Shown piece after piece: positions 1 through 7,267 of a stretch of DNA of 64,000 nt. Origin of the DNA: Mycolicibacterium sp. P1-18 (GTDB taxonomy: Bacteria > Actinomycetota > Actinomycetes > Mycobacteriales > Mycobacteriaceae); assembly GCF_008329535.1 (NCBI RefSeq), contig NZ_NPKR01000009.1:62001-126000 (forward strand). Direction: 5' to 3'. A model generated the notes under the pieces. That model had not been told where the DNA came from, did no database searches, and saw only the letters and a list, made by a program, of their open reading frames with translations. Numbering within the stretch: the stretch's first letter is position 1; the number at the start of each line of letters is the position of its first letter. Made by a program: the position numbers and the translations under genes.

Positions 1-92
1 ACGGTGCAGGTCGTGGGGGTCGGTCGCGCCGTCGTCGGCGTGCGCGGGGCGCGTGAGAACGGCTGTCACTCCATTGATCTTCGGTGAGGGGG
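1..92. other. left edge, no gene supported
   Basis: These bases lie downstream of the tcrY stop codon and run off the window edge. I see no reading frame here with a credible start, and no clear terminator hairpin. The end of a neighbouring gene cannot be excluded because the window starts here. Confidence 0.4.
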
Positions 93-1733
93 CTATGTGC
101 TCGATTGGCTCGCCCTGTGCGTCGCCTGTGAAGATTCGGTGTGGGCGGGCAGGCGGACGACGAATTCGGTCCGCCCGGGCTCGCTCCGGACGTCGATCGT
201 GCCGTCGTGCGCCTTCACCACCGCGGCGACGATCGCCAGGCCAAGGCCGGTGCTGCCGCTGGGGCTGGACGTCGTCGGCGCCCCGCCACGCCGCGAGCGC
301 GACGAGTCACCCCTGGCGAACCGCTCGAAGATCTCCGGCAGCAGGTCGGCCGCGATGCCGGGCCCGCCGTCGGCGACGGTCAGCACCGCGGTGTCACCCT
401 CCTGGGACAGTGACGTGGTGACCGCAGTTCCCGCCGGGGTGTGGATCCGCGCGTTGGCCAACAGGTTCACCAGCACCTGCTGCAAGCGGGCCTCGTCGCC
501 GACCACGACGACGGGCTCCTCCGGCAGGTCGAGCGCCCAGTCGTGGTCGAGACCCGCGATGTGGGCGTCACTGACGGCGTCGACGACGAGTCTGGACACG
601 TCGACCGGTTCCCGGACCAGCGCCCGCCCCGAATCCAGCCGGGCCAGCAGCAGCAGGTCCTCGACGAGGTGCGTCATGCGCCCGGTCTCGGACTCGACGC
701 GACTCATCGCATGGGCGACGTCGTCGGGCAGCTCGTGTCTCTTGCGTTGGGCCAGTTCGGTATACCCGCGGATCGCGGCGAGCGGGGTGCGCAGCTCGTG
801 ACTCGCGTCGGCGACGAACTGGCGGACCCGGGTCTCGCTGGCGTGGCGCGCCGACAACGCCCCCGCGACGCGGTCGAGCATCGTGTTCAGCGCCGTTCCG
901 AGCTGGCCGACCTCGGTGTGCACGCCCTCCGGGTCGACCTCGACGATGCGGCTCGGCAGGTTGACCTCGCCCTTGTCGAGCTCGAGGGCCGCGACGTCCC
1001 TGGCGGCCGTGGTGACTCTCGACAGCGGCGCGAGCTGCCGCCGGATGACGAGCAGGCCCGCGGTGGCCGCCGCGATCAGGGCGATGACGGCGAGCACGCA
1101 GAACATGCCGACCACCCACAGCAGGGTGTCGTCCACCACGGCGGTGGGCAGACCCGTCACGATCGTCTCCTCGCCGTGCCGGGCGTGCAGTGCGATCACC
1201 CGGTACCTGCCCAGGCCGTCGAGCTCGATCGTCACCGGGGTGCGAGTCGGCGGCACCTTGGCCAGCGCCCCGGCGGCGGCCGCACTGATCTCCGCCCGCC
1301 CACCGTCGGTGGTGATGACTCCGGCGTCGATCGCCCCGGACGGGGAGACGACGGCACCGACCGTCCGGGTCGCCTGCCCCGGCGCGTTGAGGAACCCCGG
1401 CCCGGGTCCCGCCTCGGGATTGAAGAAGCGGTCGCGGGGAGAAAAGTCGTCGCCGCCCCGGTCCGGATCGAAGGGCGGTGGTGGCACCATCTGGTGCGGT
1501 AGGTCGAAGATGGCCGCCGAACGCTTGCCCGCCTCGACCACTTGATTGTCGAGCTGGCGGACCAGGAACCGTTGCAGCGCAAACTCGGTCGCAAGGCCGA
1601 TGCTGGCGCACACCACGGCAAGCAGCACCACCTGGGTGAAGAGCAGCCGCATTCGGAGCGACCACGTGCGCGGCGCCAGGATGCGACTGTGCGATCCCGT
1701 CCGCGGGCCCGGCCCGCCGGCGCCCGGACTCAT
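93..1733 (-). CDS. tcrY: TcrY-like sensor histidine kinase
   Basis: This is a 546-residue membrane sensor kinase. A first membrane segment lies near residues 28-50, followed by a proline-rich extracytoplasmic region and a second segment before a HAMP linker. The HisKA motif ASHELRTPL holds the phosphoacceptor His312. The C-terminal HATPase domain shows the N box (VNLLANA), a GPGI G1 motif and GLGLAIV. The start was placed at 1733 because its ATG overlaps the TGA of the regulator gene (ATGA), which is typical of translational coupling. An in-frame extension upstream has no such support. It should autophosphorylate and pass phosphate to the adjacent TcrX-like regulator. Its signal is unknown. 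The paralogue name comes from the partner's very strong resemblance to TcrX. Confidence 0.85.
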   Translation of the reverse strand: MSPGAGGPGPRTGSHSRILAPRTWSLRMRLLFTQVVLLAVVCASIGLATEFALQRFLVRQLDNQVVEAGKRSAAIFDLPHQMVPPPPFDPDRGGDDFSPRDRFFNPEAGPGPGFLNAPGQATRTVGAVVSPSGAIDAGVITTDGGRAEISAAAAGALAKVPPTRTPVTIELDGLGRYRVIALHARHGEETIVTGLPTAVVDDTLLWVVGMFCVLAVIALIAAATAGLLVIRRQLAPLSRVTTAARDVAALELDKGEVNLPSRIVEVDPEGVHTEVGQLGTALNTMLDRVAGALSARHASETRVRQFVADASHELRTPLAAIRGYTELAQRKRHELPDDVAHAMSRVESETGRMTHLVEDLLLLARLDSGRALVREPVDVSRLVVDAVSDAHIAGLDHDWALDLPEEPVVVVGDEARLQQVLVNLLANARIHTPAGTAVTTSLSQEGDTAVLTVADGGPGIAADLLPEIFERFARGDSSRSRRGGAPTTSSPSGSTGLGLAIVAAVVKAHDGTIDVRSEPGRTEFVVRLPAHTESSQATHRASQSST

Positions 1734-2479
1734 CGTGGTGGCTTGAGCACGTACCCGGCACCGCGCAGCGTGTGGATCATCGGCTCGCGGCCGCTGTCGA
1801 TCTTCTTGCGGAGGTAGGAGACGTACAGCTCGACGATGTTGGACCGGCCGCCGAAGTCGTAGCTCCACACCCGGTCGAGGATCTGCGCCTTGCTGAGGAC
1901 CCGCTTGGCGTTGCGCATCATGAACCGCAACAACTCGAACTCGGTGGCTGTCAACGTGATCGGCTCCCCCGCCCGCGTGACCTCGTGGCTGTCCTCGTCG
2001 AGAACCAGGTCGCCGACGACGATCTGGGCGCCGCCCGTCTCGTCGGCCACGCCGGTGCGGCGGAGCAACGCCCGCAGCCGCAGCACGACCTCCTCCAGGC
2101 TGAACGGCTTGGTGACGTAGTCGTCGCCGCCCGCGGTGAGACCCGCGATGCGATCCTCGACCGAGTCCTTCGCCGTCAGCAGCAACAACGGGAGGCCGGG
2201 GATCTGGGCGCGCAGTTCGTGAAGCACGTCGAGCCCGCTCATGTCGGGCAGCATCACGTCCAGGACGACGACGTCGGGCGGGTTCTCCTTGGCCACGGCG
2301 ATGGCGGTCTCCCCGTCACCGGCGGTCGAGATGTCCCAGCCCTCGTACCGCAGCGCCATGGACACCAGTTCGGCCAGCACCGGCTCGTCGTCGACGACCA
2401 GCACGTTGATCGGCTTGCCGTCCGACCTGCGCATGACGAGCCGGGCGGGATCGGCATGCTCGCGGTCGGCGCCGTTCAT
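1730..2479 (-). CDS. tcrX: TcrX-like OmpR-family response regulator
   Basis: The receiver domain has the acidic pair in VVDDEP, the phosphoacceptor in VLDVMLPD (Asp74 from this start), and the conserved LLTAKD and KPF motifs. It is followed by a winged-helix Trans_reg_C domain ending RGAGYVLKPPR. The sequence closely resembles M. tuberculosis TcrX (Rv3765c). Three in-frame starts exist: 2497, 2479 and 2434. The 2479 ATG follows a GAGGAA at about 11 nt. The 2434 ATG gives 234 residues, the length I recall for TcrX, so the start is uncertain. The gene overlaps tcrY by ATGA and is divergent from an exported-protein gene, with a long palindrome in between that may be its operator. Confidence 0.88.
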   Translation of the reverse strand: MNGADREHADPARLVMRRSDGKPINVLVVDDEPVLAELVSMALRYEGWDISTAGDGETAIAVAKENPPDVVVLDVMLPDMSGLDVLHELRAQIPGLPLLLLTAKDSVEDRIAGLTAGGDDYVTKPFSLEEVVLRLRALLRRTGVADETGGAQIVVGDLVLDEDSHEVTRAGEPITLTATEFELLRFMMRNAKRVLSKAQILDRVWSYDFGGRSNIVELYVSYLRKKIDSGREPMIHTLRGAGYVLKPPR

Positions 2480-2533
2480 GGTGGTCACGTTCCTCATTGT
2501 GGGCGGGTGCGATGGGCACCTCCTGTGCCGACC

Positions 2534-2575
2534 CTATGCGCGAGCTGTGAAGGACGCTTCACAGCCGGCGCATAG
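2534..2575. promoter_or_regulatory. 42-bp inverted repeat in the tcrX divergent promoter region
   Basis: Outer arms CTATGCGC (2534-2541) and GCGCATAG (2568-2575) pair perfectly. Inner arms CTGTGAAG (2545-2552) and CTTCACAG (2557-2564) pair perfectly around GACG. Three unpaired bases separate inner and outer arms on each side. It lies 14 nt before the GTG at 2590 and 54 nt or more before tcrX. It could be an operator for TcrX or another dimeric regulator, or an RNA hairpin in a 5' leader. Confidence 0.6.
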
Positions 2576-2589
2576 CTCGAACCGGCAGA

Positions 2590-3069
2590 GTGGCTGCCGT
2601 GAACACCTGGGGCGTACGGAAGACGGTCGGAGCCGTCGCGGTGGCTGCCGCGGTGGCGGGCGTCGGAGGGGCTGCCATCGCCGCGGCCACCGAAACCAGT
2701 TTCCACGGCGGCGGCGGTTTCGGGGACTTCGGCGGCTTCGGCAGCTTCGACGGGCCCGGGGGGCCGCCGCCGGGAGGCCGTCACACCGACGCGGACCCCG
2801 CGTCGCTGCACGGCGAGTACGTGGTGGCCGACGCTGGCGGCGGCTTCTCCACGCTGATCACCCAGACCGGGACCATCACGTCGATCTCGCCGACGTCGGT
2901 GACGGCGCGCAGCACGGACGGATTCACCCAGACCTACGGCATCCGCGCGGTCCCGGGCGCCACCGCGCCGCCGTTCGCCACGGGTGACACCGTGGTCATC
3001 AAGGCCACACGAACAGGGGAGGCCATCATGGTCTCCACCATGGGGCCTCCCCTGTCACCAGGTCACTGA
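2590..3069 (+). CDS. exported hypothetical protein, DUF5666-like
   Basis: This is a 159-residue protein. An N-terminal hydrophobic, Ala/Val-rich stretch (about residues 10-33) looks like a signal peptide or anchor, followed by a Gly/Phe/Pro-rich linker. The C-terminal half (GTITSISPTSVTARSTDG) has the alternating beta pattern seen in DUF5666-type OB-like domains. Two GTG starts are possible, at 2590 and 2599, and neither has a clear ribosome site. It is divergent from tcrX and separated from it by a 42-bp palindrome, so it may belong to the same regulon. The last 19 codons also encode a strong RNA hairpin. Function is unknown. Confidence 0.6.
   Translation: MAAVNTWGVRKTVGAVAVAAAVAGVGGAAIAAATETSFHGGGGFGDFGGFGSFDGPGGPPPGGRHTDADPASLHGEYVVADAGGGFSTLITQTGTITSISPTSVTARSTDGFTQTYGIRAVPGATAPPFATGDTVVIKATRTGEAIMVSTMGPPLSPGH
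3013..3055. terminator. terminator-like hairpin inside the 3' end of the coding region
   Basis: ACAGGGGAGGCC (3013-3024) pairs perfectly with GGCCTCCCCTGT (3044-3055). Inside it, CATGGT (3027-3032) pairs with ACCATG (3037-3042) around a CTCC loop. No U-tract follows, which is common for mycobacterial intrinsic terminators. It lies within the last codons of the 2590-3069 gene and 22 nt before the stop of the convergent gene, so it could terminate transcription from either direction. Confidence 0.6.
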
Positions 3070-3076
3070 CCTCGGG

Positions 3077-3328
3077 TCAGAGCGCGTCCTCCTGCTCCGG
3101 GGCGAGCGACGCGGGGCCTTCGATCTCGGGCACCGCGGACGAGGTGGTGGGCGTCTCGGGCGCCGTGGTCTCGGTCGTGGTCTCGCCCATGGTGGCTTCC
3201 TCCGTCGGCACCGGGCCCGGGGTCGACGGCTCCGCCGAACTCGACGTCGCCACGGTCAACGCGCCGCCAGCGATGAGTGCTCCCGCACCGACGCTTGCGG
3301 CCACTAGCTTCATGCTCTTGCCGTTCAT
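3077..3328 (-). CDS. small secreted Thr/Pro/Glu-rich protein
   Basis: This is an 83-residue protein. An N-terminal signal sequence (MNGKSMKLVAASVGAG then an Ala/Leu-rich core) ends at a likely SSSAEP cleavage region. The rest is low-complexity Thr/Pro/Glu with no recognised domain, so it is probably an exported, unstructured protein. The start at 3328 follows a strong GGGAGGG ribosome site (complement of 3335-3341) at good spacing, which rules out the longer in-frame extension. It converges on the 2590-3069 gene, and the two stops are 7 nt apart. Confidence 0.6.
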   Translation of the reverse strand: MNGKSMKLVAASVGAGALIAGGALTVATSSSAEPSTPGPVPTEEATMGETTTETTAPETPTTSSAVPEIEGPASLAPEQEDAL

Positions 3329-3485
3329 GGTGGTCCCTCCCAATCGGGGCTGTTCGGGTGAGACAGAGATCCAACCGACCTCCGCTGCTCCACCGGGTAA
3401 CCGAAGCAGACGCGTACCAAACACGAAGCGGACTCCCAGTCAAGACTTACCTACGCCGGAGACCTGCATTCCACGGTTCATCTCC

Positions 3486-3491
3486 TACCCT
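3486..3491 (+). promoter_or_regulatory. -10 element TACCCT, leaderless spacing
   Basis: TACCCT lies 6 nt before the ATG at 3498, so transcription would begin on that ATG. This is the likely promoter of the opp operon. Confidence 0.45.
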
Positions 3492-3497
3492 GTGGCC

Positions 3498-3524
3498 ATG
3501 CAGTTTCCGACGGGCGCGTCATGA
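3498..3524 (+). CDS. putative 8-codon micro-ORF coupled to oppB
   Basis: An ATG six bases after a TACCCT -10 element opens a reading frame encoding MQFPTGAS. Its TGA stop overlaps the oppB ATG (ATGA at 3521-3524). The oppB start has no ribosome binding site of its own. This fits a leaderless micro-ORF that delivers ribosomes to oppB by termination-reinitiation, an arrangement common in mycobacteria. No amino-acid bias suggesting attenuation is obvious. Proof that it is translated would need ribosome data. Confidence 0.4.
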   Translation: MQFPTGAS

Positions 3525-4498
3525 CGCGCTTCCTCGCCCGCCGGGCGCTGAACTACGTGGTGCTGCTGCTGCTGGCGTCGTTCCTGACCTTCGCTCTGGC
3601 GTCGTGGTCGTTCAAACCGCTGGACAGCCTGGAGGGCCGAAACCCCCGTCCACCGCAGGCCGTCATCGACGCGAAGGCCGCCGAACTCGCGCTCGACAAG
3701 CCCATCCCGTTGCGCTACGTCCACTGGGTGTCCGAGGCGGTTCAGGGCGACTTCGGCACGACCGTCGCCGGGCAGCCGGTGTCCGACGAGCTGGGGCGGC
3801 GCATCGGCGTCAGCCTGCGCCTGGTGTTCCTGGGCTCGCTGCTGGGCACCGTGATCGGGGTGGTGGTCGGGGCGTGGGGCGCCGTCCGGCAGTACCGGGT
3901 GTCGGACCGCGTGATCACGGTGCTGTCGCTGCTGCTGATCAGCATGCCGACGTTCGTCGTGGCCAACCTGCTGATCCTTGGCGCCCTGCGCGCCAACAAC
4001 GCGCTGGGCTTCAACCTCTTCGAGTACACCGGCGAGACGTCGGGGACGACGACCGGTGGCGCCGGCAGCCAGTTCGTCGACCGCCTGCAGCACCTCGTGC
4101 TGCCGACCACCACGCTGGCGCTGTTCTCCATCGCCGGCTTCAGCCGCTATCAACGCAACGCCATGCTCGACGTGCTGGGCCAGGACTTCATCCGGACCGC
4201 ACGTGCGAAGGGTCTCACCCGCAGGCAGGCGTTGTTCAAACATGGTTTGCGCACCGCGCTGATCCCCATGGCCACCCTGTTCGCCTACGGCGTCGGCGGC
4301 CTGGTGACGGGCGCGGTCTTCGTGGAGAAGATCTTCGGCTGGCATGGCATGGGCGAGTGGGTGATTCAGGGCATCGCCACCCAGGACACCAACATCATCG
4401 CGGCGATCACGGTCTTCACCGGCGCCACCATCCTGCTGGCCGGCCTGCTGTCCGACGTCATCTACGCGGCGCTGGACCCGAGGGTGAGGGTGGCCTGA
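3521..4498 (+). CDS. oppB: peptide ABC transporter permease OppB
   Basis: This is a 325-residue inner-membrane permease of the DppB/OppB family with about six membrane helices. The first helix is residues 10-30, followed by the large periplasmic segment usual for OppB. The cytoplasmic coupling loop carries the EAA-like motif ARAKGLTRRQALFKHGLRTA near residues 226-246. The length equals that recalled for M. tuberculosis OppB (Rv1283c), and the order B-C-D-A matches that operon rather than dppABCD. The ATG overlaps the stop of a micro-ORF, and one base separates its stop from oppC. With OppC it forms the translocation pore for oligopeptides. In M. tuberculosis this system has been linked to glutathione uptake. 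Confidence 0.85.
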   Translation: MTRFLARRALNYVVLLLLASFLTFALASWSFKPLDSLEGRNPRPPQAVIDAKAAELALDKPIPLRYVHWVSEAVQGDFGTTVAGQPVSDELGRRIGVSLRLVFLGSLLGTVIGVVVGAWGAVRQYRVSDRVITVLSLLLISMPTFVVANLLILGALRANNALGFNLFEYTGETSGTTTGGAGSQFVDRLQHLVLPTTTLALFSIAGFSRYQRNAMLDVLGQDFIRTARAKGLTRRQALFKHGLRTALIPMATLFAYGVGGLVTGAVFVEKIFGWHGMGEWVIQGIATQDTNIIAAITVFTGATILLAGLLSDVIYAALDPRVRVA

Positions 4499-4499
4499 G

Positions 4500-5429
4500 A
4501 TGACCGAACCGGTCACGACGGAGGCGTCGACGACGGCTCGATCCGGCGTGGACGCGGAGGGATTCGCCTCTCGACGCGCGTTGACGACGCACCGCTTCCT
4601 GCGCAACCGGCTCGCCGTAGCCGCGTCGGTGGTCCTGGTGGTGATGTTCGTCGGTTGTTATGCGCTCCCCCCGTTGCTGCCGTGGAGCTACACCGACCTG
4701 GACTTCCTCGCCCTGCAGCAGCCTCCGAGTACAAGCCACTGGTTCGGCACCAACGGCCTCGGCCAGGACCTGCTGGCGCAAATCCTTCGCGGCATGCAGA
4801 AGTCGCTGCTGATCGGCGTCTGCGTGGCGTTCCTCTCGACGCTCATCGCGGCCACCGTCGGCGCGGTCGCCGGGTACTTCGGCGGGTGGCGGGACCGCAC
4901 GGCGATGTGGTTCGTCGACCTGCTGCTGGTGGTCCCCAGCTTCATCCTGATTGCCATCGTCACACCGCGACTCGGGGACACGGGCCGGGTGCTCTCGTTG
5001 ATCCTGCTGCTGGCGGCGTTCAGCTGGATGATCAGCGCACGCATCGTGCGAGGCATGACGATGAGCCTGCGTGAACGCGAGTTCGTCACCGCCGCACGGT
5101 ACATGGGCGTGTCGAACCGCCGGATCATCGTGCGCCACGTGCTGCCGAACGTCGCCTCCATCCTCATCATCGACACCACGCTCAACGTGGGCGTCGCGAT
5201 CCTCGCCGAGACCGGACTGTCGTTCCTGGGGTTCGGCATCCAGCCGCCCGACGTCTCCCTGGGCACGTTGATCGCCGACGGCACCCCGTCGGTGACGACG
5301 TTTCCCTGGGTGTTCCTGTTCCCGGCCGGCATCCTGGTGCTGATCGTGCTGTGCGCCAACGTGATCGGCGACGGCCTGCGCGACGCGATCGACCCGAGCG
5401 CCAAACCCCGTCGGCGGCGGCGCCCGTGA
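4500..5429 (+). CDS. oppC: peptide ABC transporter permease OppC
   Basis: This is a 309-residue DppC/OppC-type permease. A cytoplasmic N-terminus of about 35 residues precedes the first helix, then comes the typical HWFGTNGLGQDLL motif. The EAA loop is REFVTAARYMGVSNRRIIVR, and a LSFLGFGIQPP segment near the C-terminus is characteristic of OppC. The ATG lies one base after the oppB stop, and its own stop overlaps the oppD GTG (GTGA), so the genes are translationally coupled. It is the second membrane subunit of the oligopeptide importer. Confidence 0.86.
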   Translation: MTEPVTTEASTTARSGVDAEGFASRRALTTHRFLRNRLAVAASVVLVVMFVGCYALPPLLPWSYTDLDFLALQQPPSTSHWFGTNGLGQDLLAQILRGMQKSLLIGVCVAFLSTLIAATVGAVAGYFGGWRDRTAMWFVDLLLVVPSFILIAIVTPRLGDTGRVLSLILLLAAFSWMISARIVRGMTMSLREREFVTAARYMGVSNRRIIVRHVLPNVASILIIDTTLNVGVAILAETGLSFLGFGIQPPDVSLGTLIADGTPSVTTFPWVFLFPAGILVLIVLCANVIGDGLRDAIDPSAKPRRRRRP

Positions 5430-7249
5430 GCGAACTACTCGAGGTGACCGACCTGCACGTCGGCTTCACCACCGACGCCGAGGACGTGGCGGCCGTCCGC
5501 GGCATGACGTTCGAGGTCAGGCCCCGCGAGGTGGTGGCCCTCGTCGGCGAATCCGGGGCGGGCAAGTCGGCGACGGCGATGGCCGTCGTCGGGCTGCTCC
5601 CGGAGTACGCCCGGGTGTCCGGCTCGGTGCGACTGCACGGCGACGAGCTCATCGGACTCGACGACCAACGCATGTCGCGCATCCGGGGCCGCGTGGTCGG
5701 CACCGTCTTCCAGGACCCGATGTCGGCGCTGACGCCCGTCTACCCCGTGGGCCAGCAGATCGCGGAGGCCCTGCGCGTCCACCAGCGCGACCTCGGCCGT
5801 GCCGCCGCCGCGACGCGCGCCGTGGAGCTCCTCGAGCTGGTCGGCATCTCTCAGCCGCACCGCCGCGCCAAGTCCTTCCCCCACGAGCTCTCCGGCGGCG
5901 AGCGGCAGCGGGTGGTGATCGCCATCGCGATCGCCAACGACCCGGACCTCATCATCTGCGACGAGCCGACGACCGCGCTCGACGTCACGGTGCAGGCGCA
6001 GATCCTCGACGTGCTGCGCACCGCCCGCGACGTCACCGGCGCGGGCGTGCTGATCATCACCCACGACCTCGGCGTGGTCTCGGAGTTCGCCGACCGCGCA
6101 CTGGTCATGTACGCGGGCAAGGCCGTCGAGACCGCGCCGGTGGCCGGCCTGGCCGAGCGCCGGGTCATGCCGTACACCGTCGGACTGCTGGGCTCGGTGC
6201 CCCGCCTCGACGCCGCGCAGGGCTCGCGGCTGGTGCCCATTCCGGGCGCCCCGCCGTCGATGGCCGCTCTGCCCCCGGGCTGTCCGTTCGCCCCGCGGTG
6301 CCCGATGGCGGTCGACGACTGCCTCGCCGCCGAACCGGCACTGATCACCGTCGGGGCCGACCACACCGCGGCCTGCATCCGCACCGACGACGTGGCCGGC
6401 CGCTCGGCCGCCGACGTCTACGGCGTGTCAACCGCACCGCCGGACGCCGACGCCGACCCCGACGCGCCGGTGGTGCTGCGCGTCGAGAACCTGGTCAAGA
6501 CCTTCACCCTCACCAAGGGTGCGGTGTTCCGACGTCGCATCGGCGAGGTGCGGGCGGTCGACGGCGTCAGCTTCGAGCTGCGCCAAGGTCAAACCCTGGG
6601 CATCGTCGGAGAATCCGGTTCGGGGAAGTCGACCACGCTGCACCAGGTTCTGGAACTCACTGCGCCACAGGGTGGTTCCATCGAAGTCCTCGGACACGAC
6701 GTCGCCACCCTCGACACCCGTGCCCGGCGGGCCCTGCGCGGCGATCTTCAGGTGGTGTTCCAGGATCCCGTCGCCTCCCTGGATCCACGGCTGCCCGTCT
6801 TCGACGCGCTGGCAGAACCGTTGACCGCCAACGGCTTCGACAAGAAGCACGTCGACGAGCGGGTCGCCGAGCTGCTCAGCACCGTCGGGCTGCGGCGCGA
6901 GGACGCCAGTCGGTATCCGGCCGAGTTCTCCGGCGGTCAGAAGCAGCGCATCGGCATTGCCCGGGCCCTGGCGTTGCAACCGAAGATCCTGGCCCTGGAC
7001 GAACCGGTGTCGGCGCTTGACGTGTCGATCCAGGCCGGCATCGTCAATCTGCTGCTGGACCTGCAGGAACGGTTCGGATTGTCGTATCTCTTCGTCTCGC
7101 ACGACCTGTCGGTGGTCAAGCACCTCGCCGACCGGCTGGTGGTGATGTTCCAGGGGTCGGTCGTCGAGTCCGGCGACGCCGCCGAGATCTTCGCCCGCCC
7201 ACGGCACGAGTACACCCGGCAGTTGCTGGCCGCCGTGCCCAAGCCGTGA
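5426..7249 (+). CDS. oppD: peptide ABC transporter ATPase OppD, two fused nucleotide-binding domains
   Basis: This 607-residue protein fuses the OppD-like and OppF-like ATPases. Domain 1 has Walker A GESGAGKS (41-48), signature LSGGERQR (155-162), Walker B CDEPTTALD, and the oligopeptide-transporter C-terminal Cys-rich region (CPFAPRCPMAVDDC) that in relatives binds an iron-sulfur cluster. Domain 2 has Walker A GESGSGKS (395-402), signature FSGGQKQR (501-508) and Walker B ALDEPVSALD. Both domains look catalytically intact. The GTG start overlaps the oppC stop (GTGA), so the much longer upstream extension is rejected. The size fits recalled M. tuberculosis OppD (Rv1281c, about 612 residues). 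It powers peptide import. Confidence 0.88.
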   Translation: MSELLEVTDLHVGFTTDAEDVAAVRGMTFEVRPREVVALVGESGAGKSATAMAVVGLLPEYARVSGSVRLHGDELIGLDDQRMSRIRGRVVGTVFQDPMSALTPVYPVGQQIAEALRVHQRDLGRAAAATRAVELLELVGISQPHRRAKSFPHELSGGERQRVVIAIAIANDPDLIICDEPTTALDVTVQAQILDVLRTARDVTGAGVLIITHDLGVVSEFADRALVMYAGKAVETAPVAGLAERRVMPYTVGLLGSVPRLDAAQGSRLVPIPGAPPSMAALPPGCPFAPRCPMAVDDCLAAEPALITVGADHTAACIRTDDVAGRSAADVYGVSTAPPDADADPDAPVVLRVENLVKTFTLTKGAVFRRRIGEVRAVDGVSFELRQGQTLGIVGESGSGKSTTLHQVLELTAPQGGSIEVLGHDVATLDTRARRALRGDLQVVFQDPVASLDPRLPVFDALAEPLTANGFDKKHVDERVAELLSTVGLRREDASRYPAEFSGGQKQRIGIARALALQPKILALDEPVSALDVSIQAGIVNLLLDLQERFGLSYLFVSHDLSVVKHLADRLVVMFQGSVVESGDAAEIFARPRHEYTRQLLAAVPKP

Positions 7250-7254
7250 GCGGT

Positions 7255-7260
7255 TAGAGT
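7255..7260 (+). promoter_or_regulatory. -10 element TAGAGT, leaderless oppA promoter
   Basis: TAGAGT is 7 nt from the oppA ATG and starts 6 nt after the oppD stop. It suggests that oppA has its own leaderless transcript besides operon readthrough. Confidence 0.45.
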
Positions 7261-7267
7261 CTGTCCC

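Noticed and set aside
1734..1868. Longer tcrY frame starting at 1868
   Set aside because: It would lie inside tcrX; the ATGA overlap at 1730-1733 and the position of the first membrane helix support 1733.
2545..2564. CTGTGAAG-GACG-CTTCACAG as a CRP site
   Set aside because: The half sites TGTGA and TCACA are separated by 8 nt, not the 6 nt of the CRP consensus.
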